Notes: a model not told the origin generated them from the sequence alone. 64,000 nt of DNA from Cryptomeria japonica (GCF_030272615.1 NC_081406.1:211458997-211522996); one strand, 5' to 3'; positions 11,585 through 24,005 are shown, numbered from the stretch's first letter. Program-made: numbers and translations.

Positions 11585-11717
11585 TGAAGTTTGACTTTAA
11601 AATGTTAATACGAGATTTTTTTTTTCAAAAATTACTCTTTTTTTTTTTTCCCATGCACTAGATATTAAAAAATATTTATTTGGGAAAAAGTCAAGAAAAA
11701 TAATTTTTTTTTTTTTT

Positions 11718-11960
11718 GTGATGCCAATTCAACTTCACTTTTTAAAGAATTTTTTAGCAATTCAAATTCTTTTGTTAAATATATAAAAATAATATCAAAC
11801 CAATTCTTATTTTCAAAAAAAAATACAAGCATAAAATTCATCAAAACATTTTTTTTTCTTTTTTTTGTGATGCCAATTTAACCTCACTTTTTAAATATCT
11901 TTTCAACAATTCAAATTCTTTTCTTAAATATATTAAAAAAACATCAAACAAATTCTTATT
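11718..11960. repeat. diverged tandem duplication, period 149 bp
   Basis: A stretch starting GTGATGCCAATTCAACTTCA at 11718 is repeated at 11867 (GTGATGCCAATTTAACCTCA), each preceded by a long T run and each ending near TTCTTATT. The copies differ at several scattered positions, so the duplication is old. Confidence 0.75.
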
Positions 11961-12099
11961 AAAAACATTAGTTTACATCAGGTTGGGGGCCTAGCTTGAT
12001 TAACGAGAGCTTCTAGTGGTGAATCACGAGGTCATGAGGTCTAGTCTCCGTGCAACCCATGTGGTACTAGAGGATGTGTCATGCCAGCATCACCAGTCA
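11961..12099 (+). mobile_element. tRNA-derived SINE, 5' part, with left target duplication
   Basis: 11961-11980 ends ACATTAGTTTACATCA and is the left target duplication. The SINE head starts GGTTGGGGGCC at 11981. An A-box-like GGGCCTAGCTTG lies at 11987-11998, and a degenerate B-box-like GGTCTAGTCTC at 12038-12048, as in RNA polymerase III promoters of tRNA-derived SINEs. The element is cut at 12099 by the gypsy element C and resumes at 38379. Confidence 0.7.
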
Positions 12100-13320
12100 T
12101 GCAATTCCCTCCTTGACTTCTCTTTTGTTTCATGCATGATAGACTTCTCTAGACTCATTTATGATGCTTTGGATTAGGATTATGACTCTATTTTACATTT
12201 CAGATGTTTATGATGATGTTGGACATTATATGGATATATGCTACTTGATGACCTATGTGGTTGATGATATTTGCTATTTATGATCATGCTATATTATGGA
12301 CATATGTTGATGGATCCTATATGTTTTGCTATGTTGAATGGATTATATTGATTACGGATTTGATGACATTTTGGTTATACTAACCCTATTTCATGATTAT
12401 ATGTGATGATTGGCATTATGATGTGTATGTGCGCTCTATGACTATCTTCGTGATAGGGACGATGTCACATCACTCACTGCGAGCATGATGTGGCACTGCG
12501 ATTCTCTATCACTTGCTTGTCTATGATATATTTGTATATGATGTATTGTGGCTTTATGGATGCAGGATTTGCAGGTACTAGACATCGACTCCACTTGGAT
12601 TCACAGGTCTGAGCATGTCTTTAAATCTGAATGGCAAGTTGTCAAAGATGGCATGAGTTCCCTTCATATGCTCTAGGCTTAAGATGTCTACCTTGGGTTG
12701 TTAGTTGTCTTGGCATGATTCACCATGTTAGTCAATGAGGTGTGGTTCTTGTTGGTTTGTGGGTATATAGTTGTTTATTTATTTATTTAATTAATTGATG
12801 GATTATTATAGTTTAATTTGATAATTTATTTATTTGGGATTTAGTGTTTATTTATTAATTATTGATTTATTGTTTATTCGGTATTTATTGTTTAAATATT
12901 ATTTATATATTTATTGTTTGATGTTACTTATATACTTTAGTATTGATTAATATTTTACTAATGGCTTTTATTTATTTATTTATGCTTTGGTTATTTGTTT
13001 TTATTTATTTATTTAATTGCCTTTATTTAAAATAGCCCATAGTATTTATAGGGCATGGTTATTATTAATGCATTGGTAAATAATACTTATATATTTTTAT
13101 TATTATATTCTCTTGATGCTTGGTAAATAAGTTTTATTATATTTATTACCCACCGTTAATCATTATTGGTCAAATATGTATTAGGGAAATAAAATATAAT
13201 ATGTGGTGGGGTAGATAAGATTTATTGGTTTTGGATTATTTTCATTGGCCGGTTTTGAGGATAGGCTTTTGAATGCAATTCTTTTTATTTGGCAACCTAT
13301 GCATTGTGTAGGGTTAACAT
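12100..13320 (+). repeat. left LTR of C, segment 1
   Basis: It matches 33978 to about 35170 of the right LTR (for example GGTTGATGATATTTGCTATT in both). An AT-rich TATTTATT block (12770-13030) is part of the LTR. It is broken at 13320 by element A, whose target duplication AACAT (13316-13320) is its last five bases. Confidence 0.85.
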
Positions 13321-14394
13321 TGTAGGTCCCAGAGACAACTAAGAGGGGGGGGGGTGAATCAGTTGTCTAATAAATCCAAACCAAAAACTTATTAACCAAC
13401 TTAATGCTTAATACCGGTAAGATAGTTAAGTATGCTGGTAGATAGTGTTAACAGAGAGTTGCTGTACCGGTAAGAATTAATGCATGAAACATAAGCACAA
13501 AGTCATCCACAACACATGACACCAATATTTATATGTGGAAACCCTATAAGGGGAAAAACCACGATGGGAAATCTTACCCATAATCAGATGATACTACTGT
13601 AGATAGTAAGTGTACAAAGAGGGGTCTGGACATGCAGAAAGGCCAATAGCCTAGAGCTCACTGCTCAATCACAAATGGGAGTCACACTGACTACAGTTGG
13701 ATGGTTAAATCCAATGAGAATGTACTGCACAAAATAACATCTTCATATGTTGGATTCAATACCAGTGTAATGCTGATATGCTTCTACAAAAACCTAACTT
13801 CACCTTCAAATGATGTCTTCGTGTATATCCCTACTTGATCTCGCATATATCCTTCCTTAAATATTTTTCACATTCCACACTTGATCTTACAAATAAGATC
13901 TTACATTTATACCATACCCTAAGACCAATTTTAGTAGGTCAGCTCTATAAGATATAATAAAAACATTTTACAAATAATACAATATCCGATGCAATAACTG
14001 ATTGTACATGTCGGCTTAATGCATTTACAACAATAATAAATCATCTCCATAGCGTCCCATGCTGATCTGGAAAAGATAAACCTACCGGTGTAACCCTAGA
14101 TAACCTGGACCTATTTGCTAGTAAAAGAAAATATGCAAGTGAGAATATACCAATGATTATTATTTCAAAGTAAAGTGTCCACATGATATCTTCGACATTA
14201 CCAAGTGTCTTCCATGTCATTGCAGGTACCGGTGAACATTATATCCTACCAGTGAACATTATATCCTATTGGTGAACATTATATCATAAATGTTGCACAA
14301 TTTACTGTTTGTTGGTGAATGCTGCTAGATCTCCAAAGTAGGTGTATTTAGTAGGTGTTGACATCAATGACAAAACCATACCAAAATACCAACA
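13321..14394 (-). repeat. 3' LTR of element A (1,074 bp)
   Basis: On the minus strand it begins TGTTGGTATTTTGGTATGG (from 14394) and ends CTACA (13321). It carries TTTGTCATTGATGTCAAC near its start, a GTGGTTTTTCCCC/GGGTTTCCAC hairpin (about 13535-13562) and a ten-base G run on the plus strand (13345-13354). Confidence 0.92.
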
Positions 14395-14700
14395 ATCTCC
14401 CCCTTTGGCATTGATGGCAACACAAGATGGAAAAACCATCAAAGTGCCAAAACAGAAATGCCAAGTACAAAAACCAATAATCTCCATTTCTCCCCCTGGG
14501 AGTAACATGTGTTTATCCAAAGATTTATTTTCAATACCAATCTCTCCTAAAAAAGATAATGCATTTTTCATATATCTTTCCCTAATGTTTTTCCATATAT
14601 CTCTCCCCCTTTGACATCAAATGCCAAAGTCACAAAAAGTCATGTTCATACAAAATACCAACCAATTCAATATACCAACTACTCCCCCTTAGAAGTAGCT
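14395..14700 (-). other. polypurine tract cluster of element A
   Basis: Four minus-strand purine tracts of the type AAAGGGGGAG lie between the pol stop and the 3' LTR: 14396-14406 (adjacent to the LTR), 14489-14500, 14601-14612 and 14681-14690. The LTR-adjacent tract would prime plus-strand DNA synthesis. Extra upstream tracts are a known trait of Sireviruses. Confidence 0.8.
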
Positions 14701-14769
14701 TCCTCATCAAATACCGGAATAAAAGATTTGTTCATTTAATTCTGCCAGTTGATGACAATCATCAACTAT

Positions 14770-16526
14770 CTAAGTTTCTACTGGTGGAGGTAAGACTCCG
14801 AGTTGATCTATGAGATACTCAAAAGTTTCCTTAGGCAAAGGTTTTGTAAAAATATCTGCAAGTTGTTCTTTAGTATTCACATAAACCAGTTTTATCTCCT
14901 TTTCTTCAACTTTTTCCCTTAGAAAATTCAGTTTGATAGAAACATGTTTTGTTTTAGAATGTAATACTAGATTCTTAGATATATCAATTGCTGCAGTGTT
15001 ATCACAATATATAGTAGTAGGTTCCTTGCATTTTACCTTTATGTCTTTCAACATTTGCTTAAGCCAAAGTACCCGAGTACAGTTTGTTGCTGCTGCAACA
15101 TATCCTGATTCTGCTATTGATAAAGATGTACAACTCCGTTTCTTACTTAACCAAGAAACTAATCTCTTTCCAAGAAAGAATGCTCCTCTAGTGGTGCTTT
15201 TTCTATCATCCACATCTCCTGCCCAATTTGCATTTGTGTATGCATATAGATCAAAATTTTCATCTTTAGGATACCATAATCCAAGACTTGCTGTGTCTTG
15301 TAAGTACCGGAAAATCCTTTCTACTGCTGATTCATGATTTTCCTTAGGATTACTCTGAAATCTAGAAACTATACATATTGCGTTCATAATGTCAGGTCTG
15401 GTTTGTGTCAAATATAGTAAACCTCCTATCATAGATTTGTATCTAGTTGGATTAACAGGTGTAGATTCATCCCTTTGAGATAATTTGTCATTTGTAGTCA
15501 TAGGTGTGCTTACCGGTTTAGAGTTTTCCATCCCAAATTTCTTAAGTAGTTCTTTCAAGTACTTAGATTGACTAAAAAATATGCCTTTATCAGTCTGTAA
15601 AATCTGCAATTCTAAAAAGAATTTTATTTCTCCGATCATAGACATTTCAAATTCATGCTGCATTTTAAGAGAAAATTCTTTGCATAATCCATCTTCTCCT
15701 CCAAAGATTATATCATCAACAAATACTTCCATAATCAAGATGTCATCATTAGTTACTTTGTAATATAAATTTCTATTTGCATTTCCTTTAGTAAAACCAA
15801 TCTTTAAAAGATACTTATCCAATCTTGCATACCAAGCTCTTGGAGCTTGTTTTAATCCATACAGAGCTTTTCTTAATCTGCAAACCATATTATTGTCATC
15901 TGTCAAAGAAAATCCATCAGGTTGTTCAATGTAGACGACTTCTTCAAGATCTCCATTCAAAAATGCACATTTATATCCATTTGATAAAATTTGTAATCCT
16001 TGTGAGCTGCAAAGGCCAAGAATAATCCAACTGCCTCAATTCTGGCTACTGGTGCAAAGGTTTCATTGTAATCAACTCCTTCTTTCTGAGAATATCCCTT
16101 ACATACTAGTCTTGCTTTATTTCTGACAAACTTACCATCTTCATTGAGTTTGTTTCTAAATACCCATTTGGTTCCAATTACATTTTTATTTTCAGGCCGG
16201 GGAACTAATGTCCAAGTATTATTTTTCTCAATTTGTCCTAGTTCTTCTTCCATAGCTTTAATCCAAAATTTATCTTCACATGCCTCATTGATAGATAATG
16301 GTTCAATTTGAGAAATAAGACATACCTCTTCATTAGCCAATCTTCCTCTTGTCATGACTCCTTTAAATTTGCTTCCAATTATCTGATCTTCAGAATGATT
16401 CAGTCTTACATACCGGGGTATCTTAGTTTGTTGTTGTTCTTCAATTACTGTGGAATCTTCTGATGATACCGGAGTAACTAGATCATCATTCTGTACCGGT
16501 GGATTTACTGTTGGTTCATTTGTCAT
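14770..16526 (-). pseudogene. pol: RT and RNase H of element A
   Basis: The upper piece (16526-15957, 189 codons) starts with an acidic linker and runs into the RT fingers ([25 protein letters not shown]). The lower piece (15960-14770, 396 codons) has YGLKQAPRAWY, the catalytic FVDDII (about 15726-15706), then the connection and RNase H (YCDNTAAI, HVSIKLNFLREK, LADIFTKPLP), ending at a normal copia pol terminus. The pieces overlap by a few bases in different frames. Comparison with element F shows one missing base just after QMDI, where F has QMDVKCAFLN. Apart from this frameshift the domain is long and well preserved. Confidence 0.9.
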
Positions 16527-17867
16527 AATTTCTATTACCGGTTCAGAGTCTATATACCTTGAAGTTCCTCTGAATTGTTCATCAATCTTTACATTTGTAC
16601 TTTCAATAATTTTCTGTAATCTTTTATTAAAACATCTATAAGCTTTACTTTTAGATGAATAACCAAGAAATATTCCTTCATCACTTCTAGGATCAAACTT
16701 GCCAATATACTCATCTCTTCTAATATAACATTTACTTCCAAAAATTCTAAAATACTTAAGAGTAGGAGTATTACCAAACCATAGTTCATGAGGGGTCTTA
16801 CCGGTTTCACCTTTGATGTGAACTTTGTTGAATGTATAGACAGTAGTGCTTACTGCCTCTCTCTAGTACACATGTGGTAGATTTGCTTCTGATAACATAC
16901 TTCTTGCTGCATCCAAAATAGTTCTGTTCTTCCATTCAACAACTCCATTCTGTTGTGGTGTCCGAGGTGTTGATAACTATCTTTTGATTCCATTTACTTC
17001 ACAGAATGTATTAAAATCTCTAGATGTGAATTCTCCTCCTTGATCTGATCTTAAACATTTAATTTTCTTACCGGTTTCATTTTCAACCATTGCTTTGAAT
17101 AGTTTGAACTTCCCAAGTGCTTCTGATTTTTCTCTGAGAAAAGTAACCCAGCACATTCTAGAATAATCATCAATAATTAGCATGAAATATCTATCACCTT
17201 GTAAGCTCTTAGTTCTAGTAGGACCACATAAATCAGTGTGAATTAAATCAAGAGCATTATTGGATTTTTTTGGAATACTTTTGAAACTAGCTCTAACTTG
17301 TTTTCCAAATTGGCATTCCTTGCAAATTGTATTATGAGGTATCACAATTTTAGGTAGATCTCTAACTGCCTTAGAAGTACTGATTTTTACCATGCAATCA
17401 AAATTTACATGACACAGTCTTTTATGCCATAGCCAACTTTCATCTATATGTGCAATTAAACATGCCTTTTCACTGTTATTCAAATGAAAGATATTACCTC
17501 TAGTCTGATTACCGGTTGCAATTTCCAAACCAGTTCTATTCATGATTTTGCATTTTCCATTTTTAAATTGTAACTGAAAACCTTTCTCAACTAATTGACC
17601 AACACTTAAAAGATTATGTTTTAATCCTTCAACATAGTAGACATTGTCAGTGTTATGTTTACCATCAAGAGATATTGAATCCTTACCTTTGATTGAACAG
17701 GCTTTGTCATCTCCGCATCTCACTAAACCTCCATTGTATTCTTGAAAGTTCAAGAATTTACCTTTGTCTCTAGTCATGTGATGTGAGCATCCTGAGTCAA
17801 TAATCCATTCATCCTTTGATTCAACTTTAGCTGCAAGGGCTTGTTCTACTGGTTGAGCAATAGGTAC
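16527..17867 (-). pseudogene. pol: protease and integrase of element A
   Basis: After a TGA that ends gag (17868), the frame continues to the protease motif WIIDSGCSHHMT (about 17812-17775). The integrase zinc domain has LWHKRLCHVN and CKECQFGKQ. The catalytic core shows HTDLCGP, RSDQGGEFTS and NGVVEWKN; the last is usually GVVERKN, so an Arg has become Trp next to the catalytic Glu. Stops break it: TAG after GIKR where F has Gln, and TAG for the Trp of HWREAV. The longest open piece is 17777-16977 (266 codons). Confidence 0.9.
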
Positions 17868-18923
17868 TCATTGATCTTCTGTTATAGCAACAAAGATCCA
17901 TCCGTTGTTTGTTGGATCCTCATCAGAATCATCAGTCACACCTTCATCAACAATGTAACAAGATTTATCTTTGTTTTTCTTAAATCTGTATCTCTGATAT
18001 TCAGGATTAGGTTTGTATGTCCTTCTACCTTCTTCTCTTAGTCTAGCATGTCTATCAGGGCATCTTGAAGCCATATGCCCAATCTTATTGTAGTTGAAAC
18101 ATTTAAAGGGTGCTTTACCTTCATACTTACTTCCAATTGGACCTTTTGGCAATTTTCTTGCAAATAGTGCTTCAAGTTCTTCAAGCTCTTCATTCTCCTT
18201 CCTGGTTTCTTCAAGTTCTCTTGCATAGAAGGCTCTCCAGTCTGATTTGTCAAAAGATGGAGCAGATGATGTTGATGCTTTGAAGGCCAAATCAATTTTT
18301 ATAGTTGCAACAGGACCAAATTCCTCAATTTCAAAAGCTGAAAGTTTTCCAATCAATGTATCCCTAGTTACTGATGTATTAGGCATTGTTCTTAACTCAT
18401 TTATAGCAGTAACCTTCATTTTATATGCTGGTGGCAAACCTCTTAAGATTTTTGAAACAATCTCATCTTCACTCAAGGTTCCTCCACAACATTTGATACC
18501 CAAAACAATTTCATTTACTCTTTCCATAAAAGCAGAAATTCTTTCATCTTCTTCCATTTTCAGATGTTCATACCTGACTTAGAAGCTTTCAAGTTTTTCA
18601 ATTTTGACTGTGGAATCCCCTTCATTTAGTGTTTCCAAATGATCTCAAATAGCTTTTGCAGTGGATCTATCTAATAATCCCATGATTTGTTGATCTGATA
18701 ATGTGCTCAAAAGTGCTTCTCTTGCTTTGCAATCATTTTCTTCATCTTTAGCTAAAGTAATGGGAGCGGTCTGACCAGCTACAGCAGTAGTATAATCATT
18801 CTTCGTAACTTCCCAGATGTCTTTACCAATGGAATTCAGATGTGTCTCCATTCTGATTTTCCATATCCCATAGTTGGTTCCATCAAGTTTAGGACTATCC
18901 TTTCTGAAATAGTTAGTAGACAT
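17868..18923 (-). pseudogene. gag: gag of element A
   Basis: The ATG at 18923 opens with MSTNYFRKDSPKLDGTNYGI, the usual N-terminal block of copia gag (LDGTNYxxWKxRM). Two open pieces (18923-18645 and 18557-17868) are separated by a TAG and further stops. The middle has FMERVNEIVLGIKCCGG and LRGLPPAYKMK. The single zinc knuckle reads CFNYNKIGHMASRC, with its second Cys changed to Tyr. An acidic tail precedes the protease. Confidence 0.9.
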
Positions 18924-18966
18924 TAGATCTCCTCAAGTTGTCAAACTTCTGCAAAAAGAGGACTAG

Positions 18967-18978
18967 GCTTTGATACCA
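18967..18978 (-). other. primer binding site of element A
   Basis: The minus strand reads TGGTATCAAAGC two bases inside the 5' LTR end (CTACA-AT-TGG), close to the initiator-methionine tRNA primer site. Confidence 0.9.
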
Positions 18979-18980
18979 AT

Positions 18981-20051
18981 TGTAGGTCCCGGAGACAACT
19001 GAGAGGGGGGGTGAATCAATTGTCTAATAAATCCAAACCAAAAACTTATTAACCAACTTAATGCTTAATACTGATAAGACAGTTAAGTATGCCGGTAGAT
19101 AGTGTTAACAGAGAATTGCTATACTGGTAAGAATTAATGCATGAAACATAAGCACAAAGTCATCCACAACACATGACACCAGTATTTGTACGTGGAAACC
19201 CTGTAAGGGGAAAAACCACAGTGGGAAACCTTACCCACAATTAGATGATACTACTACAGATAGTAAGTGTACAAAGAGGGGTCTGGACATGCAGAAAGGC
19301 CAACAGCCTAGAGCTCACTGCTCAATCACAGATGGGAGTCACACTGACTATAGTTGGATGGTTAAATCCAATGAGAATGTACTGCACAAAATAGCATCTT
19401 CATATGCTGGATTCAGTACCAGTGTAATGCTGATATGCTTCTACAGAAACCTAACTTCACCTTCAAATGACGTCTTCATGTATATCCCTGATTGATCTCG
19501 CATATATCCTTCCTTAAATCTTTTTTGCATTCCACACTTGATCTTACAAATAAGATCTTACATTTATACCATACCCTAAGACCAATTTTAGTAGGTTGGC
19601 TCTACAAGATATAATAAAAACATTTTACAAATAATACAATATCCGATGCAAAAACTGATTGAATATGCCGGCTTAATGCATTTACAACAATAATAAATCA
19701 TCTCCATAGCGTGCCATGCTGATCTGGAAAAGATAAGCCTGTCGGTGTAACCCTAGATAACCTGGACCTATTTGCCGGTAAAAGCAAATATGCAAGTGAG
19801 AATATACCAATGATTATTATTTCAAAGTAAAGTGTCCACATGATATCTTCAACATTACCAATTGTCTTGCACGTCATTGCAGGTGCCGGTGAACATTATA
19901 TCCTGCCCGTAAACATTATATCCTGTCAGTGAACATTATATCGTAAATATTGCACAGTTTACTATTTGCCGGTGAATGTTGCTAGATCTCCAAAGTAGGT
20001 GTATTTAGTAGGTGTTGACATCAATGACAAAACCATACCAAAATACCAACA
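18981..20051 (-). repeat. 5' LTR of element A (1,071 bp)
   Basis: It runs on the minus strand from TGTTGG (20051) to CTACA (18981). It matches the 3' LTR throughout, with mostly A/G and C/T differences and a shorter G run (19005-19011). Confidence 0.92.
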
Positions 20052-20502
20052 AACATTTTGAAGATTTCTTCTGCATTTTAATTTGGAGCTTGAGGATTTT
20101 GGCTTGTTGCTTGGATTGTTGGGCACTTCATCATATTTACATCTTTCTATCACTTCAAATTCCAGGTTGGAGGATCTCTCTTTTGCATTTTATTTTTGAA
20201 TCTTGTCTTCTATGTGTCTGCAGAAAAGATTGACTTTCAAGCATGGGATAATATTTGTATAGTTTTATATAATTTGAGACTAAAATATTTCATGGGAAAT
20301 TTATATTGTATAGTGTACATTATAGTTTTTGGGGAAATTTATTATTATTCTGTGATTATTGCTTGTCATGAGTGGACGACTTTGTAAATATTTGTCTGTG
20401 TAATGTCTTCATGTGTAATTTAGAGTGTTTCTTGCATTGTAGATTTGGGATTGCAATTCTATTAAGAGTCCTTGCATTATTTTTATAGAGTCAGGATTGC
20501 TC
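20052..20502 (+). repeat. left LTR of C, segment 2
   Basis: It starts with the second AACAT copy of element A's target duplication and matches the right LTR of C from about 35173 to 35622 (TTGGAGCTTGAGGATTTTGG in both). It ends with TGCTC (20498-20502), the left target duplication of element B. Confidence 0.85.
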
Positions 20503-21856
20503 TATTAGTAGCAACCAAGAAGGAAAATTGAGAGGGGGGGGGGTGAATCAATTTTCACCAGAATAGAATAATTAAAGAACAATCTCAGATCCAAGCAAAA
20601 GAAGTAGGAAGAAAGATAAGAACAATGAAATGACAACACATAAAACCAATTTTTATCGTGGAAAACCCGGTTAAGGGAAAAAGCACGTTGGGAACCTACC
20701 CACAATAAGATGTTACTCTGTAGTAGTATGTGAAAATATTACAATGGGGAATGCACATGCATTCAGGCACACTGCCTAGAGCTCACTCCTCAAATTAAGA
20801 AGGCCCTGAAGGATACAACCCTCAAGGAAGGCTCACTACCTTACAATAAGATTTAGACTATAATCTAGATTACATGAACTACAAATATAGCATCTCCTTA
20901 TGCTTGATGACAGTTATGGTTAAGCACATTTGTCTGCCCTTTAACAATCTCTGATCAATACACCTCTCTGAAGGATAAATTTCTTAAGAACCACATACAC
21001 CACTCTTTGATAATGCAAAAACAACACTGATACCCAAAATACATGGTTATACCACCTATTTATACAAATCATCAACCTTGACTAGAAGGTCAGCCAAACC
21101 CTCAACTCACAATTACAAAATTACATCACATGATACATAAATAAACCACCAAACCAATATAATGACATATATGATATAACATGGATCTATACCAAATCTC
21201 CAAAAATGTATCACCACTAGAAATCTTGCCAAGATCAACCACAACATGCTACACCACTAGAAATACCACATAACATGAAGAATATCACCAAATTAGCAAA
21301 ATCACCAAGAACGTGCACAAGAATAAATGTGGACCACTAAGACAAATAAGAAATGATCAAGAAGTACCAACAATCACATTATAACCATCCACAATAGTTG
21401 TACCAACACCACTTATTCAAATCTTCATCGATCAACATTTGAAACTCAAGAGCACTCAAACAACAACAACTGTCACAAGGAAAGATAGCTTGCAGAGCAC
21501 CAAATCATGAACCATATGAAATGAAGATACAAAAGAACATCCAAAACAATCTCCCAAAAAAGCAACTCAAGATCTGATCACACCAGAATATACTGAAGAA
21601 AATACTAAACTCTACAAAGCACTGATCAAAAGAACCAAACTGTAAACCAGATCATATGATATGATCAATTAAGCTCCCAGATCACTGAAACCAATACAAA
21701 AAGATATAAAGATACTAGAAATACTCCATATACCTAGCCAAGATCCCAATAAAACAATTTGTATCCATCAGAGCAAATACCAAACTGCTCTTAGCAACAC
21801 TGGAATATGTTGACATCAATGACAATAACATATCCTAGCAGCAACAATATCCAACA
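20503..21856 (-). repeat. 3' LTR of element B (1,354 bp)
   Basis: The minus strand starts TGTTGGATATTGTTGCTGCTA at its 5' end (21856). It carries TTGTCATTGATGTCAAC near the start and a G run (20534-20543, plus strand) near the end, like the LTRs of A and E. Confidence 0.88.
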
Positions 21857-22083
21857 ATCTCCCCCTTTGGCATTGATGGCAATATATGAATGTGAAAAAC
21901 AATCAATGTAAAGGAATGAATCAACACTAGCAAACTCTGCCTAAAATCATGTACACAAAGCTCCAAAGATAAAGCAGTTTTTCACATGACTCTCTCCCCC
22001 CTTGACAACAATGCAAAAGACTGAATAAAAATCACGGTCTCTCTTCCCAAAGCACATCTTCTAAGAAGGAAAATCTCCCCCTT
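21857..22083 (-). other. polypurine tract cluster of element B
   Basis: Purine tracts (minus strand) lie at 21858-21868, next to the LTR, and at 21991-22002 and 22074-22083. The spacing resembles the cluster in element A. Confidence 0.75.
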
Positions 22084-22221
22084 AGGATAAACTCAATCTA
22101 CTAATCATCTAAACAACTGAACTACACATTGACTACTCCGACTGAGTAACAACACCAACTCATGAACTCAGACAAAGATATAAGACTATGAAATCCACTG
22201 GATTAATGCAAATCCATGCAT

Positions 22222-24005
22222 CTAGTTCTCAACAAGAGGGGCAAAGACCCCTAACTTTTCTCTCAAATAAGAAAATATATTTGTAGGCAAAGGCTTAGTG
22301 AAAATATCTACAATCTAATCCTTTGTAGATACATATTCCAATCGAACTTCCTCATCACTAACTTTCTCCTTCAAGAAATGATACTTTATGGACACATACT
22401 TTGTTTTATAATGCAACACTATATTCTTTGAAATATTGATAGCACTTGAATTTTCACAATATATAATAGTAGGCTCATCATAAATAAATCTGATATCCTT
22501 CAACATTTGCTTCATCCAGACTACCTGAGTACAGTTACTAGCAGCAACAATGTATTCAGCTTCAACAGTAGACAAAGATACAACATCTCATTTCTTACTG
22601 GACCATGAAACAAAAAACTTCCCCAAAAAGAATGCTCCATTAGTAGTGGTCTTCCAGTCATCAACATCAATGTAAGCACACAACAATAAATCATCATTCT
22701 TCGGATACCACAAACCATAGTCAACAGTTCCCTTCAAGTATCTGAAAATCCTCTCCACAATAGTGACACAAGTTTCTTTAGGAACTTCTTAAAATATAGC
22801 ACAAAGACAAACAACATGCATAATGTCTGGTCTAGTCTAAGTTAAGTACAACAATCCACCAACCATAGATCTATACAAAGTCTGATTAACATTCAAAGAT
22901 CCATAATTTTTAGACAACTTACATCCAGTCACCATAGGAGTTCCAATAGGCTTAGAATCAGCTAATCCAAACTTCTTCAACAGTTCTTTCACATAGTTAG
23001 ATTATAAAATGAAAATACCATTACTAGTCTACGTAATCTATAGTCCTAAAAATAATTTCATCTCACCTATCATAGACATCTCAAATTTTGTTTGCATATT
23101 ATCAGCAAACTTCATACTCAAATCATCATCACCGCTAAAAATAATATCATCAACAAAGACTTCAACAATCAAAATGTTGTCATTCTCGACTTTGAAGTAC
23201 AAATTACTATTAGCGGTGCCTTTATAGAATTCCAAATTTAATAAATACTTATCCAATCTAGCATACCAGGCTCTAGGGGCTTGCTTCAGTCCATAGAGAG
23301 CTTTCTTCATTTTCCATACCATATCTCCATCTTCAGATAAAGAAAATCCATCTAGTTTCTCAATGTATACTTCCTCTTTCAAATCACCATTCAAGAAGGT
23401 TGACTTGACATCCATCTAATATACCTTAAAGTTCTTATAAGAAGAATATGCAAGCAACAACCTAACAACTTCAATTCTAGCTACATGGGCAAAAGTTTCT
23501 TCATAGTCAATACCTTCCATCTAAGAACACCCTTTACATACCAATCTTTCTTTGTTTCTGACAACTTCATCGACTTCATTCAATTTACTCTAGAACAACC
23601 ATTTAGTACCAATCACATTCTTGTCTTTAGGTCTCAGAACAAGTTCCCAAGTTTCATTCTTCTCAATCTGATTTAGCTCTTCTTCCATTCCTTTTATCCA
23701 ATTTTCATCCTTACATTCTTTTGCTACATCTTTATGCTCAATCTTTGAAATCATATAGATCTCTTCAGCAATAATCATTCTTCTATTCATTATACCTTTA
23801 TTCTTGTCACCAATAATCTGATTTTCTGAATGATTCAATCTAACATACCTCGGTGTCTTCTAATTGTTCTTATTTTTAGGCTCTTGTATTTCTTCACTGA
23901 TAGCAGCACTATCTAGATTAATTGTCTCCACCAGATCAATCTGCTTCAAGATCTCAGTCTGAATAGGCTTAGGAACAACATATTCATCATCAAGATCATA
24001 ACCAC
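22222..24005 (-). pseudogene. pol: RT and RNase H of element B
   Basis: The longest open pieces are 23838-23590, 23415-23038 and 22575-22315. RT motifs include MDVKSTFLNGDL, YGLKQAPRAWY and FVDDIIFSG (about 23165-23140). RNase H shows STVEAEYIVAAS, YCENSSAI and a C-terminal IFTKPLP before the stop at 22222-22224. More than ten in-frame stops are present, several of them TAG where element A has Gln. The frame begins abruptly next to the PBS with an acidic linker, so everything upstream of RT was lost. Confidence 0.85.

Larger units (their letters stand above)
13321..20051 (-). mobile_element. Ty1/copia retrotransposon A, near-complete (6.7 kb)
   Basis: It has two LTRs (13321-14394 and 18981-20051), a perfect 5-bp target duplication AACAT (13316-13320 and 20052-20056), a PBS, polypurine tracts and an internal gag-protease-integrase-RT-RNase H order, all on the minus strand. 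The LTRs differ at roughly 65-70 of 1,070 positions by hand count, mostly transitions. Multiple polypurine tracts between pol and the 3' LTR resemble the Sirevirus lineage. It is non-functional: several stops and a one-base deletion break the reading frame, but it is the best-preserved element here. Confidence 0.92.

Noticed and set aside
14933-15337. Plus-strand 134-codon frame
   Set aside because: It is antisense to the well-supported RNase H/RT of element A.
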